A stretch of 64,000 nt of DNA from SB15 sp964639245 (GTDB taxonomy: Bacteria > Chloroflexota > Anaerolineae > Aggregatilineales > J027). The notes under the pieces are model-generated. The model was given only the letters and a program-made list of their open reading frames with translations. It did not search any database and was not told the DNA's origin. Shown here one piece after another: positions 7,209 to 15,386 of the stretch; position 1 is the stretch's first letter; each line of letters begins with the position of its first letter. The DNA lies in contig CAZXCU010000002.1 in NCBI GenBank assembly GCA_964639245.1, forward strand, positions 124,001-188,000. The letters are read 5' to 3'. Position numbers and translations under genes: made by a program.

Positions 7209-8198
7209 TCAAGGAACGAGTGTCAGTGTGCCACCCACTTCGTCCGCTGCCCAACCGATTGTTCCATCCTCTAATTGGACTTGCCACCAGCGAAAACCAT
7301 CGGCAAACTGCGGGCCGTCTACCACCGTCAAAGGGGTTTCATGCGGCAGTTTGGCAAGAATGTTGGTGTTCAGACCGGGTGCATCACGGAAATTAAGTTC
7401 ATCTCCCCACACGGTATTCACGAAGATAGGCTGGTTGGGCGAAAAAGTGTAGGGGGGGAGTTGGACACGCACTTCTTCCCGTCGGTCACGATACCCTAAA
7501 TCGCGCATCCATTGGCACAGCACCGGCCCGCCATGCGCGTCAGGAATCGGCACCCCGTCTACCTGTGGCAGCGCGTTAAACCCACTAAAATATCCATAGC
7601 GTCCATCAATTTGTAGGGTTGCCGCGTAAGAAAGTTCCTCGTCGCCAATGGCAACGGCGTGAATATGCGGAGTCATGCCGTCCGCATCGCTGCGATACCA
7701 TGCCGCAAAACCCGCCGTTCGCAGCGCTTGAATCAGGGGTTCAATATCCTGTGTGCGGATCGAAAAATCAACGGGCATATTGCGAACGGAAATATCGACT
7801 GCCCCGCCGCCGTCGTGGGTGCCAAAACTCAACGCCACCGCGCCCACGTTATACGACCCCTGTGTGAGATGTCGTCCGGTGAGTTCAATCGGCGTTTCGT
7901 AGAGCGTTTGGGCGTGTTCCAGCATGGCAATCGTGCGCTGGTTGAGTGTGACTTCGCCAATCGTGACCCGCGTATAATCATCGGGAGGCGTAAGACACCC
8001 CTCCGGCTCAATAAATTCTGGGGTTGGGCTGGGGGTCAGGGTGGGCAGTTGAATGCTGGATTGAACCTCACCCCCCAACCCCCTCTCCGTGTACAGAGAA
8101 GGGGATTTCTTCGCCCCTTCTCCGTTTGCGGGGAAGGGTAGAAATGCCAGTATCAAAATAATGACGGAAAAATTCAACATTAATTTAATTTTCCGCAT
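7209..8198 (-). CDS. Exported M15-type peptidase domain with C-terminal SH3-like domain
   Basis: A 329-residue secreted protein. A signal peptide covers 1-25 and a Thr-Pro linker about 50-62. Residues about 70-225 resemble the M15/Hedgehog zinc peptidase fold: GTHDGGGAVDIS places H128 and D135, and TPHIHAV supplies H178 or H180, matching the H-x6-D...H-x-H zinc pattern of D-Ala-D-Ala carboxypeptidases. Residues about 258-329 form a bacterial SH3-like domain (NFRDAPGLNTNILAKLP) that would bind cell-wall material. Residues 26-46 are encoded by a dispersed palindromic repeat. The gene starts 1 base after the stop of the methyltransferase gene, so the two are translationally coupled. Confidence 0.75.
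   Translation of the reverse strand: MRKIKLMLNFSVIILILAFLPFPANGEGAKKSPSLYTERGLGGEVQSSIQLPTLTPSPTPEFIEPEGCLTPPDDYTRVTIGEVTLNQRTIAMLEHAQTLYETPIELTGRHLTQGSYNVGAVALSFGTHDGGGAVDISVRNMPVDFSIRTQDIEPLIQALRTAGFAAWYRSDADGMTPHIHAVAIGDEELSYAATLQIDGRYGYFSGFNALPQVDGVPIPDAHGGPVLCQWMRDLGYRDRREEVRVQLPPYTFSPNQPIFVNTVWGDELNFRDAPGLNTNILAKLPHETPLTVVDGPQFADGFRWWQVQLEDGTIGWAADEVGGTLTLVP
8066..8138. repeat. GC-rich palindromic repeat, copy b, inside a coding sequence
   Basis: Two hairpins, CCCCTCTC...GAGAAGGGG and CCCTTCTCC...GGGGAAGGG, make up this copy of the repeat family seen between genes elsewhere. Here it lies inside the M15 peptidase gene and is translated in frame as residues about 23-46 (containing SLYTERGLGGEV), between the signal peptide and the Thr-Pro linker. 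Confidence 0.75.
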
Positions 8199-8199
8199 G

Positions 8200-9093
8200 T
8201 TACACCTTCTCTACCCAGCCTAAGCGTTTGCGGATACCCAACCCGGCCATCTCCGTAAAGAGCGACGCTTTCCACCACCGTTGATGGGCGGCTAAGGTTT
8301 TCTGCAAAAGGACGGGCGGCAGCAGATTCTCAATCGGTTGTTTGATTTTTTCGCTGTCGACCAATACCTGAGCATAAGTCGCTTCACTGATGGGGAGATG
8401 CGCGTTAGCTTCGCCGTGCCAGCGCTGGTCATTATAAATCGCGTCCATGTCAAAAATGGGTTCAAGATAGTGGTCAACCAGTTTCCGCACCCCGTAAAGG
8501 GTAGAACGTGGGGTGTAATCGTCCAACAGCATCCGAAAAGGACGCGCTGCCAGCAACAGCGACGCAAAAAAATCGTGCCGCGCAAAGACAAAACTATGGT
8601 CGCCGTCAATATACACAAAGTCGGGGTGGAAATTCTCATCCGCCAACCGTTTCATGCCATCGGTGGATGTTCCCTGCCGATGTTCGACCATCGCCCGCAA
8701 ATTGGCATCCAGATATTTTTCCCAGATGTCCTTGAGCGCATATTGCCCGATATGTGGCGGGGATTCGCCATCATCCAGAGGCCAATGCTGTTTTTCGGTA
8801 TAAGATTTAATATCCAGCGTGATGATTTTGCCATTGATGCCGCTGTCCCGCAGCGCCATTGCCATACAAAATGCCCCGTAGCCACGCCCGGTTCCGATTT
8901 CCAGAATATGGCGGGGTTGAAAATGCTTGACCAGCGCATATAACAGCAACCCACTCGCATAATTGGCGTGGCGGTATGTGCCATCGGGGTTATCGCGGAG
9001 TTTGGTCAGGTTGCCGAGTTTGATGAAGGTTTCCCACGCGGGATGCGCGGTGATTAATTCTGGAATTTTGTTTTTTATATCAATATGCCGCAT
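8200..9093 (-). CDS. Class I SAM-dependent methyltransferase
   Basis: A 297-residue Rossmann-fold methyltransferase resembling the Methyltransf_24 group. The SAM-binding motif LEIGTGRGYG lies near residues 64-73, an acidic residue ends the second strand (ITLDIKS), and VYIDGDH near residue 160 matches the metal-binding or catalytic loop of catechol-type and cephalosporin-hydroxylase-type O-methyltransferases. The substrate is unknown. A C-terminal extension of about 70 residues follows the core. Its stop is one base from the start of the M15 peptidase gene, so the pair forms an operon. The ATG at 9093 has GAGAACG upstream. Confidence 0.82.
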   Translation of the reverse strand: MRHIDIKNKIPELITAHPAWETFIKLGNLTKLRDNPDGTYRHANYASGLLLYALVKHFQPRHILEIGTGRGYGAFCMAMALRDSGINGKIITLDIKSYTEKQHWPLDDGESPPHIGQYALKDIWEKYLDANLRAMVEHRQGTSTDGMKRLADENFHPDFVYIDGDHSFVFARHDFFASLLLAARPFRMLLDDYTPRSTLYGVRKLVDHYLEPIFDMDAIYNDQRWHGEANAHLPISEATYAQVLVDSEKIKQPIENLLPPVLLQKTLAAHQRWWKASLFTEMAGLGIRKRLGWVEKV

Positions 9094-9245
9094 AAGGCGT
9101 TCTCAAATTTGTCCCAATTACACGAAACCGTTGCCATTTTAGCACTAGGACGGAGATAACCAATGCTGACCTTGAATGGGCAAGGGGGCATGGCAGAAAA
9201 AATTCTGTCACACCCTCCTCCACATGGCAGGTATGAAAATATGCT

Positions 9246-9272
9246 CCCTTCCCTTGTAGCACGGGGGAAGGG
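9246..9272. repeat. GC-rich palindromic repeat, copy c
   Basis: CCCTTCCC (9246-9253) and GGGAAGGG (9265-9272) form a hairpin in the 206-base gap between the methyltransferase and ornithine aminotransferase genes. The flanks (CCCTCCTCC and GGGGATGGGGG) extend the similarity to the family. It may terminate transcription of the aminotransferase gene, whose stop is at 9300. Confidence 0.6.
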
Positions 9273-9299
9273 CTGGGGATGGGGGTCTTTTCAAATGGC

Positions 9300-10526
9300 C
9301 TAGTCCATATGCAGCACCGGACGAATCCGGTCAATCGCCCAATCCACATCCGCTTTGGTGAGAATCAAGGGCGGGGCAAAACGGATAATATGCTTGTGGG
9401 TTTCCTTGCATAAAATACCTGCGTGCTGCAAGGCTTCACAGAATCGCCGCGCCCCGCCCGCCGATTCGTGCAGTTCCACGCCAATCAGCAAACCCTTCCC
9501 GCGCACTTCTTTAACATGCGGGCTGTTAATTTCGGCAAGCTGCTCTTGGAAGTATTCGCCCACTTCTGCCGCATTTTCAACCAGATTTTCTTCGACAATC
9601 ACCTGTAAGGCCGCCCGCGCTACCGCACAACCAACCGGGTTTCCGCCAAAGGTGCTGCCATGATCACCCGGATGAAATACGCCCAGCACTTCTTTATCTG
9701 AAATCACGGCTGAAACCGGATAAAATCCACCCGACAGCGCCTTGCCAATGGTAATCATATCCGGGCGGACGGCTTCATGGTCGCTGGCGAATAATTTTCC
9801 GGTGCGGCCCAAGCCCGTCTGAATTTCGTCTGCAATCATGAGTATCCGGTTACGGGTGCAGAGGTCACGAACTTTTTTCAGGTAACCATCCGGCGGAACG
9901 ATAATGCCGCCTTCGCCCTGAATGGGTTCAAACATAAAGGCCACGGTATTGGGGGTAATTGCCGCTTCAAGGGCAGCAGCATCGCCGTAAGGTATAACTT
10001 TAAAGCCTTCGGTATAGGGCGCGAAGCCATCCCGATATTGGGCTTCGGTGCTAAAGCTGATAATCGTGATGGTGCGTCCGGCAAAATTGTTTTCGCAAAC
10101 GATAATTTCCGCCTTGCCCGCTTCCACCCCTTTGACTTTATAACCCCATTTACGCGCCGCTTTGAGGGCAGTTTCCACCGCCTCTGCGCCGCTGTTCATG
10201 GGCAGCGCCATTTCATAACCGGTCAGTTCACACAATTCTTTATAAAAATAACCGAGCTGGTCATTGCGGAAGGCACGACTGGTCAGGGTCACGCGGGAAA
10301 TCTGGTCAATCATGGCCTGTCGAATTTTGGGGTGGTTGTGTCCCTGATTCAATGCGCTGTAGGCACTCAGGCAGTCCATGTACTGCTTGCCTTCGACATC
10401 TGTTACCCAGATGCCCTGTGCCTCGCTAATCACCACATCCAAGGGGTGATAATTATGTGCGCCGTATTTGTCTTCGAGTTCAATGAAATGCTGCGCGGTA
10501 AGGACTTTTTCTAAGGTCATAGACAT
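9300..10526 (-). CDS. rocD: Ornithine aminotransferase
   Basis: A 408-residue class III PLP aminotransferase that converts ornithine and 2-oxoglutarate to glutamate semialdehyde and glutamate, linking arginine breakdown with proline and glutamate. The opening KYGAHNYHPLDVVI is diagnostic of ornithine aminotransferases, and the core follows: SGAEAVETA phosphate contact, FEPIQGEGG, ADEIQTGLGRTG with the PLP-binding Asp, and the Schiff-base Lys in TIGKALSGG, then HGSTFGGNP. Full length for the family. The ATG at 10526 has AGGAAA upstream. The upstream region holds GCGTTGACAC and CATAAT with only 12 bases between the boxes. No other arginine genes are adjacent. Confidence 0.92.
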   Translation of the reverse strand: MSMTLEKVLTAQHFIELEDKYGAHNYHPLDVVISEAQGIWVTDVEGKQYMDCLSAYSALNQGHNHPKIRQAMIDQISRVTLTSRAFRNDQLGYFYKELCELTGYEMALPMNSGAEAVETALKAARKWGYKVKGVEAGKAEIIVCENNFAGRTITIISFSTEAQYRDGFAPYTEGFKVIPYGDAAALEAAITPNTVAFMFEPIQGEGGIIVPPDGYLKKVRDLCTRNRILMIADEIQTGLGRTGKLFASDHEAVRPDMITIGKALSGGFYPVSAVISDKEVLGVFHPGDHGSTFGGNPVGCAVARAALQVIVEENLVENAAEVGEYFQEQLAEINSPHVKEVRGKGLLIGVELHESAGGARRFCEALQHAGILCKETHKHIIRFAPPLILTKADVDWAIDRIRPVLHMD

Positions 10527-10693
10527 TGGTTTCCTATGAAAATCGGTAGATTTTTGCTTATCTCATTATGCCTGTGAACCCGTGTCAACGCCAGAGTGCC
10601 AATTGGGGCGGCTTAGGGCATAACGCACCTTATGTAATATTATTTCTCAGATGAGTTTTTATTCCGTGGTGTGTAACCTGATAACTGAATTTC

Positions 10694-12208
10694 TTATGCC
10701 ATCGGAGTCACAATCCGAAACCCGATGGAAGAATAATGACTTTCCGGCTGTAAATAGTAAAGGAAGGAGATATGCGAACGCAAACCGGGACTCATAAATG
10801 ACCCCCCGCGAATGACTCGTTTACAACTCCCCAAAATTTCTGCCCCAAAGGCGTGGTCAGCATCTTGATTCAGACACCATTCCCACACGTTCCCCGCCAT
10901 ATCATACACCCCAAACGGGCTGACTCCTTGCTCGTAGCGTGTGACATTGGTCGTCATTTTGAGGTTGTTTTCCGACGAATTGCACCGATTTTTATCAAAA
11001 CTGTTGCCCCATGGGAAAGCCCGTTGGTCATCCCCCTGAAAGGCACGCTGCCATTCAAACGCGGTGGGTAAACCGATTCTTTGCCCCAGATAATGACTCA
11101 ACCAGTTACAAAAGGCCATGGCCTCGTACCATGTGACCATTTCACGCGGGCGTTCATCCCCTTTAAAAGCGGATGGGCGCGGCAGCAGATGTTTTTGTCG
11201 CCACGCTTTGGCCTCTGGCGAAAAATCCCACCATACCGTGTTGGCATAGCCATTGCGGTCATTTAGAAAAACCTGAAATTGGGTGTTGGTGATGGGATAT
11301 TTACTTATCTGAAACGACTTGACCGGGGCAAGCATCTCATGTTTTTCGCTCTGGCTGTCTACATAGCGAAAGCGTACCTTGCCTTCAGGAATCGGACACC
11401 ATTCAAACATCGGGAGAATATCGCGTATTTTGGACTGTGGACTCGTTTCACCTGTGCAAACAGCCCGCAAATTCTCCGGGTCGTAATCGGGAAAAGCTTG
11501 GCGGAAAGAACGGAACGCCTCGCAGCCAATTTTAGATGTTATCTTATGTTGCACCAAAGCGAGAATTTGTGAATATTCCCTTTCAGCTTCCCGCAGGTAA
11601 GTTTGACGGGTGAGGGCGGTTTCTGCCTCGACCAACAATTCATCAATATTAATAAACCGGGAAGTATAGCCTTTTTCTCTGGCTTGTTTGAGCAAAAACA
11701 CGGCATTGTCAAACTGCCCGTTGCTCATGGCTGCCGCCGCCGCCCCGATGACTGCCGCTGCATCAAGAACGGGTTCTTTGAGCAAATCCCCTTTAAGCGC
11801 GACAGGCGGGTGTGTTCTCTTAAGGAGATCATTTTCGGCTTTATGAATAGACGTTAACAGTACCTTGACCGCTTCGGGGGTTAGCCCCTGACTCAAATCG
11901 GCGTACTGAATGTTCGCCAGAACAGGCGGAATGGCGGTGTCAGGATGAATCAGCACCGGGAAAATTGGACGGCCTAAACTCTGGGCAAGTTCAAATTCTT
12001 GGCGGCAATATTTTGATTCGATGGATTCGGGCGACATGAGATAAATGAATCCCTCGCTCCAGTCCAACCGGCGCAAAATTTCGGGCCACCAATGCAGTCC
12101 GGCATACATCCGGGCATCGTACCAGATTTCATGAACATCTTCTAGCAGATGGACTATTTGAACACAGTAGGGTTTGTCGACCCGGGCGTAACTCACAAAT
12201 AATTGCAT
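10694..12208 (-). CDS. TIR domain fused to formylglycine-generating-sulfatase-like domain
   Basis: A 504-residue protein, second gene of a TIR operon. Residues 1-130 form a TIR domain (MQLFVSYARVDK; putative catalytic Glu E71 in the CRQEF motif), which in bacteria can cleave NAD or make cyclic ADP-ribose signals. A helical middle (about 150-260) follows. Residues about 268-504 match the FGE-sulfatase/C-type-lectin fold: ISKYPITNTQFQVF, PTAFEWQRA, DMAGNVWEW and RVIRGGSF. The Cys pair of true FGE enzymes is missing between RGGSF and IGFR, so this domain probably binds ligand or protein instead of oxidising Cys. I start at 12208, where AGAGGT precedes ATG, 8 bases after the upstream stop. Confidence 0.88.
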   Translation of the reverse strand: MQLFVSYARVDKPYCVQIVHLLEDVHEIWYDARMYAGLHWWPEILRRLDWSEGFIYLMSPESIESKYCRQEFELAQSLGRPIFPVLIHPDTAIPPVLANIQYADLSQGLTPEAVKVLLTSIHKAENDLLKRTHPPVALKGDLLKEPVLDAAAVIGAAAAAMSNGQFDNAVFLLKQAREKGYTSRFINIDELLVEAETALTRQTYLREAEREYSQILALVQHKITSKIGCEAFRSFRQAFPDYDPENLRAVCTGETSPQSKIRDILPMFEWCPIPEGKVRFRYVDSQSEKHEMLAPVKSFQISKYPITNTQFQVFLNDRNGYANTVWWDFSPEAKAWRQKHLLPRPSAFKGDERPREMVTWYEAMAFCNWLSHYLGQRIGLPTAFEWQRAFQGDDQRAFPWGNSFDKNRCNSSENNLKMTTNVTRYEQGVSPFGVYDMAGNVWEWCLNQDADHAFGAEILGSCKRVIRGGSFMSPGLRSHISFLYYLQPESHYSSIGFRIVTPMA

Positions 12209-12216
12209 GATGACCT

Positions 12217-15066
12217 CTAGGATGGGCTTTGGATTGCCGCTTGGTGAGAGCGCCAACGTGTGACAGCGCTTTTGGCTTTCGTTGTTCCGATTCTTTCAAG
12301 GGTTTCGGCGGCGAGGTCACAAATGCGTTTGGTTTGTTGGAAAGGAACATCGGTATCTTTGAGCGATTCAATTAGTGAATCAATCGTGGTTTCATCTTTG
12401 ACCTGACTGAGACTCCAGATGGCTATCCAGCGAACATTTTTATCGGGGTCGTGCAAGGCGGCAACAAGGGGCGCAAGGGTGCCGGGGTGCTTGATTTTGC
12501 CGAGCGCTTCAACGGCGGCAAGGCGCAGCAGCATATGGTCTTTTTCTGTCGCTAAGATTCTAGCGAGTTCGGGAATCGCTCTGGCATCACCAAGTTTGCC
12601 GAGGGCTTCAATGGCGGTTTCCTGCACCATTGGATAGGGGTCGGAGAGACATTCAAGGATGGCTTCTGTGGCATCGGTGTCTTGAATCTCAATCAGGGCA
12701 TTGATGGCGGCGGCACGGATTGTCCAATTGGGGTCATGCAGCATTTTGCTAAGTTTGCCAATGGTGCTGACATCTCGAATCCATGCCAGCGCCTCGACTA
12801 CCGACCAGCGTACCAGCCAATCCGGGTCATCAAGGGCAATTAACAATTTATCTGTCACATAATCGGGCGGGTTGTCGCGCTGCGATTTGGCATATTCCCG
12901 CAAAGAACGGGCGGCCTGTTCGCGTTCCCCCCATTTGGTTTGGTGCAAGGTATTCAGGAGCGATTCCAAAATGCTGTTCTGGTGATGGGTGATGGATTGT
13001 TTTTTGGGCGAAGGAGGCGGTGATTTTTTAGGAAATTTTCCGTTTGCGGTGGCATTTTGCAAGCGGTCTTTGGCGCGTTCGGCGGACTCTCTGGCGGTTT
13101 TTTTAGTCATCTTGGCCGCCGGGACAAGGGCGGGTTGTTCCTGTGTTTGACGTTTTTCCAAGATACGGGTGGCGGTGTCGCTCACATGGTGTTTTCGCCC
13201 TTTCACCCATGCGTTATCCCCCAGACATTCTAATAATCTTTTTATCACAGCGTCATTCTCCCTATCCTGTAAGGCTTCAAGGGCCGCGGCGCGTATCGTT
13301 GGGTGCGGGTCATATGTCCATTGAAGCAGCAGGTCAGTTGTTGTTACGTCGTTTAATTCTTTCAAAAGTTCGATGAATTTTAATTGCGTGTTAATTCTGG
13401 CTTTGGGCTGGAGCAGTTTGAGAACCGGTACAATCGGCAACCCTATCCACAAGGCAACCTGTGAGACCGCCTCTTGAACGGTAAGATTGCGATGGTCGAG
13501 ACATTTGAGCATAAAAGAAAACGAGTCGGGGTCGCCCAGCAATGCAAGCGAATTGAGTGCTTCGATAATGACGGTGGGGTCGGGGTCGTGCAGCATTTCC
13601 ACCAGCGCAGGAACGGCGGCCTTATCGTTGAAATTGCCTAGCAGCCACGCCACAATGCGCCGCAGAGAGGCTTCCCCATCGCAGGCTGCCCGCAGTAAAT
13701 CGGGGAGCAAGTTCGGTTTTTCGGCGAAATCTGTGTCTAAAAATCCTTCAGTTTCAAGAATTTTATGAAGGTCAGTCAATGTCTCAGAAGGAGTCTGTTG
13801 CAGCAGCAGACTCGCGTTGTGTCGCACCTGCCAGTTACTGCCACGCATCAAATGGATGAGGGTTGTGGTCATCACTGCCTCATCAAGATGTTTTAATGTG
13901 CGAAGGGTTGCCTGAATTTTTTTGCTGCTGAACGCGATGGATGGCAGGTTTTCGAGCCATTGGCTGAGGATGGGTACTAGCTCCAACAGGGAAGGCTGTT
14001 GTTGCGAAAAGGCTTGCAAGAGAAGGTCAGGCTTCACATTGGGCAGGGCGGTCACTGGCGGGAGTCTGAAGGCAGGGATATTCATCATTGGTTCGTCGCC
14101 ATAGAGAGAAGTATTGCAGCTCACAACCACATAGGGCAGAGTCTGGATGGTCTGTTGCAATTGGCGAAGTTTTTCTGAATTCCCCGTCAGATGTTCCATC
14201 CCCCCTAGAAATAGAATTAACCGACGGGCGCTAATTTCTGCATCGAGATTGGTTTCAAATGACCATCGGCTGTATAAGAACTCAGTAAAACTCAGCGCAT
14301 CTCCCCACTCGGCTAAATTCAGGAGATAGGGCAGGGGGACATTGGACTGAAATTCACGGCGGGCATAAGCCGTTTGTAATGCTGTATAGTGCAGCATCAT
14401 GAGGGTCATTTTTTCATCTGCACCGAGCAGCAAAAAGCGGGGTGTTTCCTTGAGCAGACTCAGGATGGGCAAAATGGATGGGTCTTGCGGGGTGTTTGCA
14501 AAAATACTGCTGAAAATTGTTTGAGCGAGCTGATTACCGGGGGTGTAAACTGAATCCTCCTGGCTGGGTGGCAACAAGTCATTTGCTTCTAGTTGGGCAA
14601 TCAGATTGTTCAGGTAGCAGGTTTCTGCATCGGGGGTGAAATCGACGCTGGGGCTAAAGCGCTTCTTCAAATCATCAATCAAGCGACTTAATTCAACCCG
14701 GTACGCGCCCCCATTTTGCCACTCCGTAAAATCGAGATATTGTTCGCGTTCCACCTCAATCGGCCATGCGCGGTCAGAAAGCGGAGTAATCAGCAAGGGA
14801 ACAATCGAATAGTGGTGGCGTTCTGCACGGGCAAGTTCCTTTTTGCAATAGTGCGAACGCACATAGGCCGCACTCAGGACAGCAATCATACCCACGGCAT
14901 CATCAATCGCCGTTTGAATGGTGTTCCGCCAGTCATCGCCGGGTTTTAGGTCAAGGCGATCCATCCATACATTGATGCCCGAATTTTTTAAATCTGCGGC
15001 AAGCCGAAGGGCAAAATCACGTTCTGTGCTGCGATAACTCAAAAAAATATGTCGTTTTCGTCCCAC
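12217..15066 (-). CDS. TIR / degenerate NACHT / HEAT-repeat protein
   Basis: A 949-residue multidomain protein. Residues 1-140 are a TIR domain (HIFLSYRSTERDFA; putative catalytic E77 in CKKEL). Residues about 160-380 resemble a NACHT-type STAND NTPase that has decayed: the Walker A position reads LLLGADEKMT (212-221) and Walker B LILFLGGMEHL (283-293), lacking the P-loop glycine pattern and the Asp. HEAT-like helical repeats fill 395-640 and 705-935, the second block with clear DPxWxVRxxAxxAL units. A basic Lys/Pro/Ser linker lies at 641-700. The layout of effector, switch and repeat sensor matches bacterial NLR-like immune proteins. GTG start with GGGAG upstream; it leads the TIR operon. 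Confidence 0.88.
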   Translation of the reverse strand: MGRKRHIFLSYRSTERDFALRLAADLKNSGINVWMDRLDLKPGDDWRNTIQTAIDDAVGMIAVLSAAYVRSHYCKKELARAERHHYSIVPLLITPLSDRAWPIEVEREQYLDFTEWQNGGAYRVELSRLIDDLKKRFSPSVDFTPDAETCYLNNLIAQLEANDLLPPSQEDSVYTPGNQLAQTIFSSIFANTPQDPSILPILSLLKETPRFLLLGADEKMTLMMLHYTALQTAYARREFQSNVPLPYLLNLAEWGDALSFTEFLYSRWSFETNLDAEISARRLILFLGGMEHLTGNSEKLRQLQQTIQTLPYVVVSCNTSLYGDEPMMNIPAFRLPPVTALPNVKPDLLLQAFSQQQPSLLELVPILSQWLENLPSIAFSSKKIQATLRTLKHLDEAVMTTTLIHLMRGSNWQVRHNASLLLQQTPSETLTDLHKILETEGFLDTDFAEKPNLLPDLLRAACDGEASLRRIVAWLLGNFNDKAAVPALVEMLHDPDPTVIIEALNSLALLGDPDSFSFMLKCLDHRNLTVQEAVSQVALWIGLPIVPVLKLLQPKARINTQLKFIELLKELNDVTTTDLLLQWTYDPHPTIRAAALEALQDRENDAVIKRLLECLGDNAWVKGRKHHVSDTATRILEKRQTQEQPALVPAAKMTKKTARESAERAKDRLQNATANGKFPKKSPPPSPKKQSITHHQNSILESLLNTLHQTKWGEREQAARSLREYAKSQRDNPPDYVTDKLLIALDDPDWLVRWSVVEALAWIRDVSTIGKLSKMLHDPNWTIRAAAINALIEIQDTDATEAILECLSDPYPMVQETAIEALGKLGDARAIPELARILATEKDHMLLRLAAVEALGKIKHPGTLAPLVAALHDPDKNVRWIAIWSLSQVKDETTIDSLIESLKDTDVPFQQTKRICDLAAETLERIGTTKAKSAVTRWRSHQAAIQSPS

Positions 15067-15086
15067 TTTAAACTCCCGTATAAATG

Positions 15087-15099
15087 ATAAGTAACTTAT
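15087..15099. promoter_or_regulatory. Palindrome in the TIR operon leader
   Basis: ATAAGTAACTTAT is a perfect 13-base palindrome (6-base arms around one A), 21 bases before the GTG start of the TIR-HEAT gene and downstream of the candidate promoter. Its position suits a repressor operator. Confidence 0.4.
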
Positions 15100-15166
15100 T
15101 TATTACGAGGACGTGATTCAGTGTAATTTTAAAATAACCGAAAATTAACCAAAACGCAACACACAA

Positions 15167-15195
15167 GTTACATTTTATTCTAAGTAAAGTGTCAA
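15167..15195 (-). promoter_or_regulatory. Candidate promoter of the TIR operon
   Basis: On the minus strand a consensus TTGACA (15195-15190) is followed after 17 bases by TGTAAC (15172-15167), four of six matches to the -10 consensus. It lies about 100 bases upstream of the GTG at 15066. Confidence 0.45.
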
Positions 15196-15386
15196 ACGTC
15201 AAAATTGCAACCCTGCTGAACGATAAATATGTAATTTGAGGAAGTGGATTCCTCTATCGATGGACATAGACCACTGCATAATAATTATAGCGCTGTAAGA
15301 GAATGGGCTTTATCCGCTAGGTGGATAGACTTTTAACTAGCCATATGACCAGTCAATAATGTGTGATATTGATTTTGAAGGGGGAT

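Larger units (their letters stand above)
15067..15386. other. 320-base AT-rich gap upstream of the TIR operon
   Basis: No reading frame or RNA gene is visible. The part near 15067-15195 holds the promoter and palindrome of the TIR operon. The remainder up to the end of the glycosyltransferase gene shows nothing I can name. Confidence 0.5.

Noticed and set aside
9080..9349. 89-codon minus-strand frame between the methyltransferase and rocD genes
   Set aside because: Mostly a translation of a palindromic repeat, overlapping the ends of both genuine genes.
10694..12208. Diversity-generating retroelement
   Set aside because: The FGE-like fold is used by such systems, but there is no reverse transcriptase and no template repeat in the window.
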